A stretch of 64,000 nucleotides of DNA from JAJFFW01 sp038534195 (GCA_038534195.1 JBCAXE010000008.1:30369-94368), one strand, 5' to 3'. Shown: positions 8,295 to 17,119, counted from the stretch's first letter. Program-made: numbers and translations. The notes: a model not told the origin generated them from the sequence alone.

Positions 8295-8776
8295 TCCAAT
8301 ATCAGCCGGTTGGTAAAGACGAATTCTTCATCGCGGCCGCTGACGGCCCGACCTTCCAATTCCCAGACCCCTGCAGCGGCGGGCATCTGGGCGATATATT
8401 CACCGTTTCCAATGCTTGAAAAAACAAAAACATGATCCTCAATGTCGCTCGCGGGGCGCGACAGGACGCCAAAGATATCAAGGTCGGAAATCGGCGAGCC
8501 GTTGCTTCCCGTCATTTTTAATCTAAGCTCGACGCGCCCGCTCTTCAACGACGCCTCTTCGATTGTCGCCGCCCAACCGCGAGACGCTTGCTCCGCGCGC
8601 GCTGCAAGGCGTTCATTGTAGTTCAGACCCTGAAGGTATGATTTTTTTTCTTTCTCCCCCGGAAACGTATTCATGGCGTAGTGAATAAAGACCGCGTTCG
8701 CCGCCATGATGACAAGAAAGAATCCAATCAGCATGGCCAGAACATGCTTTCCTGTAAGTCGAAAATCCGTGGCCAT
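8291..8776 (-). CDS. ccoH: cbb3 oxidase accessory protein CcoH/FixH
   Basis: 161 aa. One N-terminal transmembrane helix (LAMLIGFFLVIMAANAVFIHYAM) followed by a periplasmic FixH-type domain containing GLNYNE and a beta-rich C-terminus with VWELEGRAVSGRDEEFVFTNR. FixH proteins are needed for cbb3 assembly and act with CcoI. The start codon overlaps the ccoG stop by 1 bp and the 3' end overlaps ccoI by 4 bp. Confidence 0.93.
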   Translation of the reverse strand: MATDFRLTGKHVLAMLIGFFLVIMAANAVFIHYAMNTFPGEKEKKSYLQGLNYNERLAARAEQASRGWAATIEEASLKSGRVELRLKMTGSNGSPISDLDIFGVLSRPASDIEDHVFVFSSIGNGEYIAQMPAAAGVWELEGRAVSGRDEEFVFTNRLILE

Positions 8777-10281
8777 TATTGTCTCTCCGTGAGGAAAACG
8801 GTCGCATTTTCCTTTTTCTCGCCCGTCGCCGCCTCGCGCACAGTGAACGTTAAGGGCATCGATGCGCGGCGTTCGGCGTCCGCAGGCAGCGTTGCAAAAA
8901 AGCGGACCGCGCGGACATCGTCGCCGCGGACGCTTAATCGAACCTCGTTCTCATTCGCGGCCTCCCCTATGGCGTCCACCTGAACGGCTTCTATCCCGCT
9001 GATCGATACAATGAATGCTCGCTCAACATTCGCCTTATTCGCGATTTTCAGCGTATAGGCGTTACGAATCGATCCGTCAGATAGTTGAACAAACGGCGGC
9101 GTGCGATCCCGCAGGATATTGACGTCCAGCGTGGCCCGTGTCGTTAGCGCAAACACCATAATCGTGGATACAATGACGAAAACAGCACCATAAAATAGGG
9201 TCCGCGATCGCATGAGCCGAATTTTTGGCGCCAAGCCGTCCACCCTGCGCGCCATGTTCTTGTCAGTATCGTAAGCGATCAGTCCTTTCGGACGATCAAT
9301 TTTGGCCATGATATCGTCGCAAGCGTCGATGCAGAGCGCGCAGTTAATACATTCAAGCTGCGCGCCTTCGCGAATGTCGATCCCCATGGGACAGGCGGCG
9401 ACGCACATCTTACAATCGATACAATCGCCCCGCCCTTCCCACGCTTCGCCCATCTTATGGGCGCCGCGCGGCTCGCCGCGATCGCGTTTATAGGTAACCT
9501 GAAGCGTTTCTTCGTCCGTCAGCGCCGCCTGGATGCGCGGCCAGGGGCACATGTAAGTGCAGACTTGCTCACGCATCGACCCGGCAAGCATGTAGGTCGT
9601 GAATGTCAAAATCGCGATGAACAGATAAGCGGACGCGGGCGCTTCACCCGTGAATATTTGTGAGAAGACGGTGGGCGCGTCATGAAAATAAAACACCCAC
9701 GCGCCGCCTGTCGCCGCCGCGATGGCGATCCAAACTGCATGCTTCATCGTCTTCTTGCGAATTTTCTCAAACGTCCATGGCGCCTTTGCCAACTTCATAC
9801 GTTTGTTGCGGTCGCCCTCGATCAGCCGTTCCGCCGCGATATAGAGGTCCGTCCAAACCGTTTGCGGGCAGGCGTAACCGCACCAGATACGGCCGAATAA
9901 TGCGGTCGCCAAAAAAAGACCTACCGCGGCGAGGATAAGCAGCCCCGTCACGTAATAGAGTTCGCTTGGCCAAATCTCGATAAAGAAGAAATAGAAACGC
10001 CCGCCTGCAAAGTCGACGAGCACCGCTTGATCAGGCTCGCCAGGGCCGCGCGTCCATCGCACCCAGGGCAACAAATAATAAACGCCCAAGGTCGCGATCA
10101 ACAAAAACCATTTCAGCGTCCGGAATTTTCCGCGAACCAGTTTGGGATATATTGGTTCGCGCTTTTTATAGAGTTCGCGCGATGTGGCGCTATTGACCGG
10201 CGCAGCATCGATGACCGCAACGCCGTCCGCCGCCTCGACGTTCGTCGCTGCTTGCATCCGATTGAGATCGAGTTCGGTCAC
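8776..10281 (-). CDS. ccoG: CcoG/FixG, membrane 2x[4Fe-4S] protein (copper reductase in cbb3 assembly)
   Basis: 501 aa. N-terminal membrane region with the FixG signature 'WCGYACPQTVWTD', central helices, then two ferredoxin-type motifs, CIDCKMCVAACPMG and CINCALCIDAC, and a C-terminal immunoglobulin-like periplasmic domain. CcoG reduces Cu2+ to Cu+ during cbb3 assembly in Rhodobacter. It follows ccoP after 15 bp, starting the assembly half of the operon. Confidence 0.96.
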   Translation of the reverse strand: MTELDLNRMQAATNVEAADGVAVIDAAPVNSATSRELYKKREPIYPKLVRGKFRTLKWFLLIATLGVYYLLPWVRWTRGPGEPDQAVLVDFAGGRFYFFFIEIWPSELYYVTGLLILAAVGLFLATALFGRIWCGYACPQTVWTDLYIAAERLIEGDRNKRMKLAKAPWTFEKIRKKTMKHAVWIAIAAATGGAWVFYFHDAPTVFSQIFTGEAPASAYLFIAILTFTTYMLAGSMREQVCTYMCPWPRIQAALTDEETLQVTYKRDRGEPRGAHKMGEAWEGRGDCIDCKMCVAACPMGIDIREGAQLECINCALCIDACDDIMAKIDRPKGLIAYDTDKNMARRVDGLAPKIRLMRSRTLFYGAVFVIVSTIMVFALTTRATLDVNILRDRTPPFVQLSDGSIRNAYTLKIANKANVERAFIVSISGIEAVQVDAIGEAANENEVRLSVRGDDVRAVRFFATLPADAERRASMPLTFTVREAATGEKKENATVFLTERQ

Positions 10282-10296
10282 GAGGCAACATTACTC

Positions 10297-11166
10297 CTAC
10301 TCGCCGCCGCCCAGGGAATGAACGTATACTGAAAGGGCGGTAATCTGCTCATCCGACAGGCGTTCGGTCCAATAAGGCATCACACCGGCGCGGCCAAAAT
10401 AGATCGTTTGGCGAAGATCGTTTCGCTCGCCGCCATAGAGCCAAATGGCGTCCGTCAAATTCGGTGCGCCGAGCTCTTGTTGGCCTTTTCCTTCTGCACC
10501 ATGACAGGACGCGCATTGCTGGGTGAACAATGGCGCGGCTCTTTCCACCGCCGCTTGATCCGCTTCCCGCCCTGCGAGTTGCGTGACATATTCAACCATA
10601 TCGCTCACCTGTTCGCGCGTAAACGCACCGGTTTCTCCAAACGCAAGCATGACATTTATGCGCGTTTCCGGGTGCGCCGCACGGATGCCGTGATGCAGTG
10701 TTTTTTGAATATTTTCGAGCGTTCCGCCCCAGATCCAAGCATCGTCCACAAGCGACGGATATCCCTTGTACCCTTGACCGCCGGCGCCATGACAGGTGGC
10801 GCAATTATCGCCGAAAAGCGACGCACCCGCATTCATTGCAAATTGCAAAAGTTGCGGATCACGTTCGACGTCTTCAATGGACGATACGTTTAACAATTGC
10901 TGCATTTGCGCGCTGCGTTGCGCGTCCAGCGCATTGATCGCCGCTTCCACATTCGCGCGCTCCGTATGCCCTCGAACGCCGGCAAAATGCCCCGTAATCC
11001 CCGGCCAGGACGGCATCAAGATCCAGTAAACGATGGACCACGCGACTGTCACCCATAAAATGATCAACCACCATCGCGGCAGCGGATTGTTCAACTCTTT
11101 AATGCCGTCCCATTCGTGCCCGGTCGTCTCGACGCCGGTCGGCTGGTCAATTTCCTTATCCGACAT
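10297..11166 (-). CDS. ccoP: cbb3 oxidase subunit III, dihaem cytochrome c CcoP
   Basis: 289 aa from the ATG at 11166, chosen because it gives the usual MSDKEIDQ-type start and has GAGG ~9 nt upstream inside ccoQ; an ATG at 11187 is also open. After the KELNNPLPRWW motif there is one transmembrane helix, then two class I cytochrome c domains with CATCH and CASCH haem sites. CcoP is the electron-entry subunit facing the periplasm. It overlaps the end of ccoQ by 11 bp. Confidence 0.96.
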   Translation of the reverse strand: MSDKEIDQPTGVETTGHEWDGIKELNNPLPRWWLIILWVTVAWSIVYWILMPSWPGITGHFAGVRGHTERANVEAAINALDAQRSAQMQQLLNVSSIEDVERDPQLLQFAMNAGASLFGDNCATCHGAGGQGYKGYPSLVDDAWIWGGTLENIQKTLHHGIRAAHPETRINVMLAFGETGAFTREQVSDMVEYVTQLAGREADQAAVERAAPLFTQQCASCHGAEGKGQQELGAPNLTDAIWLYGGERNDLRQTIYFGRAGVMPYWTERLSDEQITALSVYVHSLGGGE

Positions 11167-11320
11167 GAGCGTCATCCTCATCATCAAGCGGAATCTGTTT
11201 CGCCTCGTCGAATCCGCGCTGGTTTTTCGGGTTCAAGGCGTAAATAAGGACCAGCACAAAAGCGAGAACGAATAGAAGCAGCCCCCACGTCTGCGCAATA
11301 CTGGAAAGCGTTTCATACAT
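11156..11320 (-). CDS. ccoQ: cbb3 oxidase subunit IV CcoQ
   Basis: 54 aa, running MYETLSSIAQTWGLLLFVLA and then the rest of a single helix, followed by YALNPKNQRGFDEAKQIPL and an acidic end. The 'ALNP.N...FDEA..IPL' motif is characteristic of CcoQ, a small subunit that stabilises the complex. It sits between ccoO (6 bp upstream) and ccoP (overlapping by 11 bp). Confidence 0.93.
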   Translation of the reverse strand: MYETLSSIAQTWGLLLFVLAFVLVLIYALNPKNQRGFDEAKQIPLDDEDDAHVG

Positions 11321-11326
11321 CGCCGA

Positions 11327-12055
11327 TCACCGGTAATTTTCTTCAGCTTCATAGGTTGAGAAATCGACCATCGTCCCCAACACCTGCAAATAGGCGATCA
11401 TGGCGTCCATCTCGGAAATCTTGCGAGGATCGCCATCGAAATCGCGAATCTGCGCTTTGGGATAGCGGGCGATAAATTCATCATAAATTTCGGAGAATGG
11501 ATCGACTTGCGCTTCCAGATCCTTCTTGGCATTTTCAATCATCTCATCCGTATAGGGAACGCCAACAGCGCGATTGGCTTTCAACCAGTCCTCGACTTGC
11601 GAATAGTCAAGAGCCCGTTTGTCCAAAACTGCATAGGGCGGCATGACGGACTCCGGCACGACGCTCCTCGGATCGACGAGATGTTGCTGGTGCCATGCGT
11701 CGGAGTATTTTCCGCCGACGCGCGCCAGATCCGGGCCGGAGCGTTTCGACCCCCATTGAAACGGGTGGTCGTACATGCTTTCCGCCGCCAGTGAATAATG
11801 CCCATATCTCTCGACCTCGTCGCGCAGTGGCCGCACCATTTGTGAGTGACACACATAACAACCTTCGCGAATGTAAATATTCCGTCCGGCAAGCTCCAAT
11901 GGCGAATAGGGACGCACGCCTTTCACCTTCTCAATTGTTGATTCCAGATAGAAGAGCGGTGCGATTTCCACGATGCCGCCGATGGCGACGACAATGAGAA
12001 TGGCGACAGTGAGAAGGAGGCCGCGTTTTTCAAAAACTTCGTGACGATTAAGCAT
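11327..12055 (-). CDS. ccoO: cbb3 oxidase subunit II, monohaem cytochrome c CcoO
   Basis: 242 aa. N-terminal membrane anchor (LLLTVAILIVVAIGGIVEIAPLF), the motif YSPLELAGRNIYIREGCYVCH carrying the single haem site CYVCH, then SQMVRP and the conserved WGSKRSGPDLARVGGKYSD block. It transfers electrons from CcoP to CcoN. It lies 8 bp downstream of ccoN. Confidence 0.97.
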   Translation of the reverse strand: MLNRHEVFEKRGLLLTVAILIVVAIGGIVEIAPLFYLESTIEKVKGVRPYSPLELAGRNIYIREGCYVCHSQMVRPLRDEVERYGHYSLAAESMYDHPFQWGSKRSGPDLARVGGKYSDAWHQQHLVDPRSVVPESVMPPYAVLDKRALDYSQVEDWLKANRAVGVPYTDEMIENAKKDLEAQVDPFSEIYDEFIARYPKAQIRDFDGDPRKISEMDAMIAYLQVLGTMVDFSTYEAEENYR

Positions 12056-12063
12056 AATGACCT

Positions 12064-13722
12064 CTACTCAGCGGGCGCGGCCACGAGGCCCGGTGATTGC
12101 GCGTATTCTTTTTCGCGAACATCACCGCGCGCTGTTCGCCACAAATTGTACGCCATGATGAACGCCCCGATGAGGAACAACAGACCGCCTAACATACGGA
12201 TGATGTAATAGGGGTGCATGGCTTCAACAGTTTCTACAAAAGAGAATTCGAGAAAGCCAAATTCATTGTAGGCGCGCCACATAAGGCCCTGCATGATCCC
12301 TGAGACCCACATGGAGGTTATGTAAAGAAGGATGCCAAGGGTCGAAATCCAGAAATGCCATTCGACCAACTGCTTCGAATAAAGCTCTTTGCGCTTCCAG
12401 AGCCACGGGACAAGACAATAGAGCGCGCCGAAGGAAATGTACCCGACCCATCCAAGCGCGCCTGAGTGGACATGACCAATCGTCCAGTCCGTATAGTGAG
12501 AAAGAGAATTGATAGCGCGGATGGACATGAGCGGTCCCTCAAAAGTGGACATGCCGTAGAATGCAACCGAAACGACCATCATCCGCAAAACAGGGTCCGT
12601 GCGCAGCTTGTCCCATGCGCCTGAAAGCGTCATCAATCCGTTGATCATGCCGCCCCAGGACGGCATCCACAGCATAATCGAAAACGTCATGCCGAGCGTC
12701 TGCGCCCACTCCGGAAGCGCCGTGTAATGAAGATGATGCGGACCGGCCCAGATATAAATGAAGATAAGCGACCAGAAATGCACGATCGAGAGCCGGTAGG
12801 AATAAATCGGCCGCTCGGCCTTCTTCGGAATGAAATAATACATGATCGCGAGAAAACCGGCGGTAAGGAAAAACCCGACGGCGTTATGGCCGTACCACCA
12901 TTGGGTCAGCGCGTCCTGCACCCCGGCGAAAAGACTATAGCTCTTGGAACTTGTGAGCGAGATTGGAACCGCCAGATTATTGACGATGTGCAACATCGCG
13001 ATCGTCACGATAAAGGCGAGATAAAACCAGTTCGCCACATAGATATGCGGCTCTTTGCGTTTGAGGAGCGTGCCCAGAAAGACCAGCAGATACGCGACCC
13101 AGACGATGGTGAGCCAAAGATCAGCATACCACTCAGGCTCCGCATACTCTTTCGATTGGGTCACGCCCATCAAATAACCGGTCGCGGCGATGACGATGAA
13201 AAGATTGTATCCCCAGAAGACAAACCAGGGCGTCAGTCCGCCCCAAAGCCGGGTGCGACAGGTTCTTTGCGCCACATAGAATGACGTCGCGATCAAAACA
13301 TTGCCGCCGAAAGCAAAAATAACGGCTGACGTGTGGAGCGGTCTCAACCGGCCGAAACTTGTCCATGGAAGGTCGGGAAAGTAGAGCAGATTTGGAAACG
13401 CCAACTGCCCGGCGATGATGACGCCAACCAGAAAGCCGGCGATCCCCCAAAAGACAGATGCGAACACGCCGGCTTTGACAACGCCGATTTCGTAGCTGTT
13501 TTGATCCGCGACGAAACCGGATGTACGATGGGAGATGAGCGCAAAGCCGCCGGCAAGGGCGGCGACAAGGAACGTAATTGCATGGGCGCCCATTAACGGA
13601 TCAGCCGTGCGCGCCGCCGTAAATAACGACCATAACATGAGCGTGACAAGCATCGCTCCAATAAACATTAAATCGCCGCCGAAATCAGAGGCGCTTTGCG
13701 CGCGCGTTCCCTTCACAGGCAT
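12064..13722 (-). CDS. ccoN: cbb3 oxidase catalytic subunit I CcoN
   Basis: 552 aa with about 12-14 transmembrane segments. Haem-copper oxidase features include RLRPLHTSAVIFAFGGN (low-spin haem His), QWWYGHNAVGF and WAGPHHLHYTALPEW (CuB ligands and the Tyr/His region), and IGHVHSGALGW (haem ligands). It is the high-affinity O2 reduction site of the C-type oxidase. First gene of ccoNOQPGHIS; a perfect FNR box lies 58 bp upstream of the start codon. Confidence 0.97.
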   Translation of the reverse strand: MPVKGTRAQSASDFGGDLMFIGAMLVTLMLWSLFTAARTADPLMGAHAITFLVAALAGGFALISHRTSGFVADQNSYEIGVVKAGVFASVFWGIAGFLVGVIIAGQLAFPNLLYFPDLPWTSFGRLRPLHTSAVIFAFGGNVLIATSFYVAQRTCRTRLWGGLTPWFVFWGYNLFIVIAATGYLMGVTQSKEYAEPEWYADLWLTIVWVAYLLVFLGTLLKRKEPHIYVANWFYLAFIVTIAMLHIVNNLAVPISLTSSKSYSLFAGVQDALTQWWYGHNAVGFFLTAGFLAIMYYFIPKKAERPIYSYRLSIVHFWSLIFIYIWAGPHHLHYTALPEWAQTLGMTFSIMLWMPSWGGMINGLMTLSGAWDKLRTDPVLRMMVVSVAFYGMSTFEGPLMSIRAINSLSHYTDWTIGHVHSGALGWVGYISFGALYCLVPWLWKRKELYSKQLVEWHFWISTLGILLYITSMWVSGIMQGLMWRAYNEFGFLEFSFVETVEAMHPYYIIRMLGGLLFLIGAFIMAYNLWRTARGDVREKEYAQSPGLVAAPAE

Positions 13723-13780
13723 AAACCGGTCCCGCCAAATATCTATGCTATCGCTTTTGCCTGAGACCGCATCTCAATTC

Positions 13781-13794
13781 TTGATCTGGATCAA
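13781..13794. promoter_or_regulatory. FNR/FnrL box between ccoN and small exported-protein gene
   Basis: TTGATCTGGATCAA, a perfect TTGAT-N4-ATCAA palindrome. It is centred ~65 bp upstream of the ccoN ATG (minus) and ~56 bp upstream of the plus-strand ATG at 13844, so it could serve both directions. Activation of cco operons by FNR-family proteins at such sites is established in alphaproteobacteria. Confidence 0.92.
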
Positions 13795-13843
13795 GACACG
13801 CCGAAATTGGCCGTTATTGTCGAAATGTCGCAGCATTCAACCG

Positions 13844-14134
13844 ATGAAAAAGGGCGCCATGAAGGGACGACGATCAAGCGCATTATGGGCCGCCTTGCGA
13901 CGGGGAATTTGTTCGGTGAGCGCGCTCGCAATGACGGGAACGCTCCTTTCGCCTTATGCGCATGCACAATCTGACGGCGATCTCCGCGTTCCGATTTGCG
14001 GCGGCGGCGATGTGCGCTTATTCAACATTGAAACCGAAGATGGAAACAGCACGGTCCCAAAAGAGACCGTCACGGCTTGCCACAGTATGTGCGTGCTCAT
14101 GCGTAAGAAGCTCGCGCCCTTAAAGAATGCTTAA
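13844..14134 (+). CDS. Small exported cysteine-containing protein, function unknown
   Basis: 96 aa. N-terminal basic region and hydrophobic stretch ending in AHA-QS give a signal peptide with predicted cleavage after residue 41. The mature part is ~55 residues with VPICGGG (Cys52) and ACHSMC (Cys79, His80, Met82, Cys83), then a basic end. A longer frame upstream runs antisense through ccoN and is not credible; ATGs at 13844 and 13859 are both possible. The Cys/His/Met cluster resembles metal-binding or DUF2946-like small exported proteins, but no firm family match can be claimed. Divergent from ccoN over a shared FNR box and convergent with fnrL, so a role in copper handling or oxidase maturation is an inference. 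Confidence 0.6.
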   Translation: MKKGAMKGRRSSALWAALRRGICSVSALAMTGTLLSPYAHAQSDGDLRVPICGGGDVRLFNIETEDGNSTVPKETVTACHSMCVLMRKKLAPLKNA

Positions 14135-14149
14135 ATGCCGTTCGAGCGA

Positions 14150-14854
14150 TTAGTCCGCCAACACCACGCGATGACGAGAAAGCTCGCGGATAGCGCCTTT
14201 CTTTTTCAGCGCCGTCAGTGTGCGGCTCAGCGTTTCGAGGCGTAGGCCGAGATAATCAGCGATGTCTTGGCGCGGCATAGGCAGCGGCGTCGCCGCTAGT
14301 CCGTCGCTCTCCCGAGCGCCCACGGACTTGGCGACCATCGCCAGGAAGCTTTCGACGCGCTCTTCAGCAGTTTTCTTTCCAAGAAGAACAATATGGTCCT
14401 GCGCTTTGTGATATTCTGTCTGGCCCCGCGCAATAAGGCGGTCTTTCACGCCTGGGCTGGTCTCAGCGATCGTATCCAGAAACTTGTGCGGAAAATGACA
14501 CACATGGCTGTCTTCCAATGCTTCGGCGGTGTAAGCGCTGGCTTCGGTTGACCGTACACCGATGAAATCGCCAGGAAAAAGAAACCCGGTGATTTGCCGG
14601 CGACCGTCCTCCAAATACTTTGAGAGGCGAAAGCTGCCCTGAACCAGAATGTACAAACTGTCATTCGGCTCGCCTTCTTCCATCAAGGCGCGCCCTTTGG
14701 CGACCGCGCGCCGCGCCATCGTCTTTTCAATTTGCGCCAATTCGCGCACCGACAAGTCTGCGCAGATGGAACGCTCGCGAACGCTGCACAAGTCACAGGA
14801 CGCCGGTTTTTCGACCGCCTTGCACACTTCGCCGACCGCTTCGCTCGCAGACAT
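14150..14854 (-). CDS. fnrL: FNR-type oxygen-sensing regulator (FnrL/Fnr)
   Basis: 234 aa Crp/Fnr protein. The N-terminus has CDLCSVRERSIC (Cys20, Cys23, Cys31) and the cyclic-nucleotide-binding-like domain has Cys119 (DSHVCHF), the four-cysteine set that binds the O2-labile [4Fe-4S] cluster in FNR. The HTH contains ETLSRT, which recognises TTGAT half-sites. The neighbouring genes carry matching boxes, so they are very likely its regulon. SD AAGGAG lies ~11 nt before the ATG. No FNR box was seen in its own short upstream region. Confidence 0.93.
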   Translation of the reverse strand: MSASEAVGEVCKAVEKPASCDLCSVRERSICADLSVRELAQIEKTMARRAVAKGRALMEEGEPNDSLYILVQGSFRLSKYLEDGRRQITGFLFPGDFIGVRSTEASAYTAEALEDSHVCHFPHKFLDTIAETSPGVKDRLIARGQTEYHKAQDHIVLLGKKTAEERVESFLAMVAKSVGARESDGLAATPLPMPRQDIADYLGLRLETLSRTLTALKKKGAIRELSRHRVVLAD

Positions 14855-14929
14855 GACTTACAAAGCTCCTTCCGCTTTGGCTCCAGAATAATCTGCGCCC
14901 CACCGACAATCTAGGCCTTGACTGGAAAA

Positions 14930-16270
14930 TTAGACAGCGGCCGCCGCTTCCATTTGCGGCGTTTGATACGGATCGATCGCCATCGCGACAATACGCGCCA
15001 ACATGTGGGCGCCGGCCGCGATTGAAATGAAATCGCCGCGCCACAGGATAACCCCGTCTGCTTCAAGGTTCTCCAACGCTGCGCAGATTCGAATCGCATC
15101 ATCCGGCGCGACGTTTCGCAAGAGCTCGCTGATGTTTGTTTCCATGGTGCAGAGCAGATCAGCAATCGCGTTCGCGATAAACGATTCCTGTTTGGTTCGA
15201 AGGAGCCCGCGGGCGACCGGCGCGCAGCCAGATTTCATCGCCTTCATGTAATCGCCGATCTCTTTTTCATTTTGCGCATAGAGCCCATCAACAAAGCTAA
15301 TAGCCGAAGCGCCCACCCCGATCAGCGTCGTGGCGGCGTCATCGGTGAAGCCTTGAAAATTTCTTTTCAGGCGCCGCTCTAAGGCGGCCTTCGCCAGGGG
15401 ATTATCCGCCTTCGCATAGTGGTCGAACCCAATTCGGCGATAACCGGCGTCAATCAACTTCGCGTCCGCGACTTCACACATTCGCCCGCGTAGACGGTCG
15501 CCAGGCAATGTTGCGGGATCAATCATTTGCTGTCTGGGCACGACCTGCGGCAGATGCGCGTAGCCAAACACGCAAAGGCGATCCGGCGACAGCGAGATCA
15601 CCTTCTCTATCGTATCGCTAAAACTGGCCAGCGATTGCTTTGGCAAACCGTAGAGAATGTCAAAAGACAGATCATCAATCCCCGCTGTGCGGATGTCGCT
15701 GACGCAGGCTTCGATCAAATCGTAACTCTGCAAACGGTTGATTGCTTTCTGAACCGTCACGTCAAAATCCTGCACGCCGAGACTAAATCGGCGAAAGCCG
15801 AGCGACGCCAAGTGATCAACATCGTTAGGACGCAGGAGGCGCGGATCAAGTTCAATCGCCAGATTAGCGCTGTCCGTCAGCCCAATCTCGCGCTCAATCG
15901 CTTCGAGAATAGCGCCCAAATCGTCACAGAGTAGATAATTCGGGGTCCCGCCGCCAAAGTGAACGCTGGTCAGGCGTCCCTTCCCCTTTAGCGAGCGACC
16001 GACAAGCACAATTTCCTCTTTAACGACGTCAACATATTGACGGGCGCGCGAATAATGATTCTCCACACGCATATTGCATCCGCAATACCAGCAAAGCTGA
16101 CGACAAAATGGAATATGGACATAGAGCGACAACGGATCATAAAGGCCTACTTGGTTGAGCTTATCAGCGAGATCGTTTGACGTTATTGAATTATCGAAAT
16201 GAAGCGCAGACGGATAGCTGGTATACCGTGGCGCTCTTTCGCCGAGATAGTGTCGCCAGGAAGATTTCAT
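14930..16270 (-). CDS. hemN: Oxygen-independent coproporphyrinogen III oxidase
   Basis: 446 aa radical SAM enzyme that converts coproporphyrinogen III to protoporphyrinogen IX without O2. It starts with RAPRYTSYPSA, and the [4Fe-4S] motif is CRQLCWYC (Cys56, Cys60, Cys63). Downstream blocks VHFGGGTPN, DPRLL and GFDHYAKADNPLA are typical HemN. It supplies haem for the cbb3 oxidase at low O2. No purine-rich ribosome-binding site precedes the ATG; instead TATCTT sits exactly 7-12 nt before it, suggesting leaderless transcription. Confidence 0.95.
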   Translation of the reverse strand: MKSSWRHYLGERAPRYTSYPSALHFDNSITSNDLADKLNQVGLYDPLSLYVHIPFCRQLCWYCGCNMRVENHYSRARQYVDVVKEEIVLVGRSLKGKGRLTSVHFGGGTPNYLLCDDLGAILEAIEREIGLTDSANLAIELDPRLLRPNDVDHLASLGFRRFSLGVQDFDVTVQKAINRLQSYDLIEACVSDIRTAGIDDLSFDILYGLPKQSLASFSDTIEKVISLSPDRLCVFGYAHLPQVVPRQQMIDPATLPGDRLRGRMCEVADAKLIDAGYRRIGFDHYAKADNPLAKAALERRLKRNFQGFTDDAATTLIGVGASAISFVDGLYAQNEKEIGDYMKAMKSGCAPVARGLLRTKQESFIANAIADLLCTMETNISELLRNVAPDDAIRICAALENLEADGVILWRGDFISIAAGAHMLARIVAMAIDPYQTPQMEAAAAV

Positions 16271-16303
16271 GCGGCCAAGATAGGAAAGGCGAACCCGCTA
16301 TTT

Positions 16304-16317
16304 CTGACATAGATCAA
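16304..16317. promoter_or_regulatory. Imperfect FNR box upstream of hemN
   Basis: CTGACATAGATCAA: one perfect ATCAA half and one degenerate half (3 of 5). It is centred 40.5 bp upstream of the hemN ATG. With the -10-like TATCTT (minus strand, 16282-16277) ending 6 nt before the ATG, the layout is that of a class II FNR promoter whose start point is the initiation codon. Confidence 0.6.
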
Positions 16318-16375
16318 ATTTTCATGGAGACCGAAGCCGATTTTTTTGCCGCAATTGGTCTTTTTTCTCCGCCAC

Positions 16376-16389
16376 GTGATCTAGATCAA
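16376..16389. promoter_or_regulatory. FNR box upstream of ompW-like gene
   Basis: GTGATCTAGATCAA differs from TTGAT-N4-ATCAA at one base. It is centred 67.5 bp upstream of the ATG at 16450, which leaves room for a start point near 16424 and a leader containing the SD AGGGGAA (16440-16446). Confidence 0.8.
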
Positions 16390-16449
16390 ACGCAGCTATC
16401 CTGAGCCTCCCATAGCACGGATGTCAGTCATCATCCGTAGGGGAAGAAA

Positions 16450-17100
16450 ATGATCAGACCATTCACTATCGTAGCCGCGCTCGCGCCATGCATGTTTCAA
16501 ACCGCGTCCGCCGAACAAGGCGACTTTCTTGTCCGCCTGCGCGGCATCGTTGTTGCGCCAACGGAAAACGCCTCCGATGTGCTCCCTGGTTTTCCTGGCG
16601 GTTCAGTCGGGGTGGAGAATGCAGTCGTCCCGGAACTCGATTTCACCTACTTCCTCACCGACAATATCGGCGCGGAACTCATTCTCGCAACGAGCCCCCA
16701 TGATCTCGTGGGCGAAGGGACATTATCAGGTCTTGGCGAGATCGCGGATGTTATGGTCCTGCCGCCTACATTGACATTGCAATACCATTTTAACCCAAGC
16801 GGCAAATTCCGCCCTTATGCGGGCGTCGGCGTCAATTATACGATTTTCTACAGCCAGGACGCTTCGGACTCGCTTGTGGCCGCGGTTGGACCGACAACAG
16901 TCGATCTGGATGACACGGTCGGCGTCGCTTTTCAGGTTGGCGCCGACTTCGAACTCAGCGATGGTTGGTTCTTGAATGCGGATATAAAATATATTCAAAT
17001 TGACACCACCGCGACGCTTCACTCTGGCGGCGTGATCAATACGGTTGACGTGGATCTTGACCCAATCGTTGCAGGCATTGGCGTAGGATACCGGTTCTAG
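16450..17100 (+). CDS. OmpW family outer-membrane protein
   Basis: 216 aa. Signal peptide ending in TASA, then the OmpW pattern: GDFLVRLRGIVVAPTENAS, VPELDFTYFLTDNIGAELILATSPHDL, PPTLTLQYHFNPSGKFRPYAGVGVNYT, and a C-terminal GIGVGYRF ending in Phe, as beta-barrel proteins do. OmpW forms an 8-stranded barrel thought to pass small hydrophobic molecules; FNR control of ompW is known in enterobacteria. It is followed 19 bp later by a cytochrome c lipoprotein gene, so the two probably form an FNR-dependent operon. Confidence 0.9.
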   Translation: MIRPFTIVAALAPCMFQTASAEQGDFLVRLRGIVVAPTENASDVLPGFPGGSVGVENAVVPELDFTYFLTDNIGAELILATSPHDLVGEGTLSGLGEIADVMVLPPTLTLQYHFNPSGKFRPYAGVGVNYTIFYSQDASDSLVAAVGPTTVDLDDTVGVAFQVGADFELSDGWFLNADIKYIQIDTTATLHSGGVINTVDVDLDPIVAGIGVGYRF

Positions 17101-17119
17101 AATTAAAGCAGGAGGCGTC

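Noticed and set aside
13535..13843. Upstream extension of the small exported-protein frame
   Set aside because: It runs antisense through ccoN and across the FNR box; the signal peptide starts at 13844.
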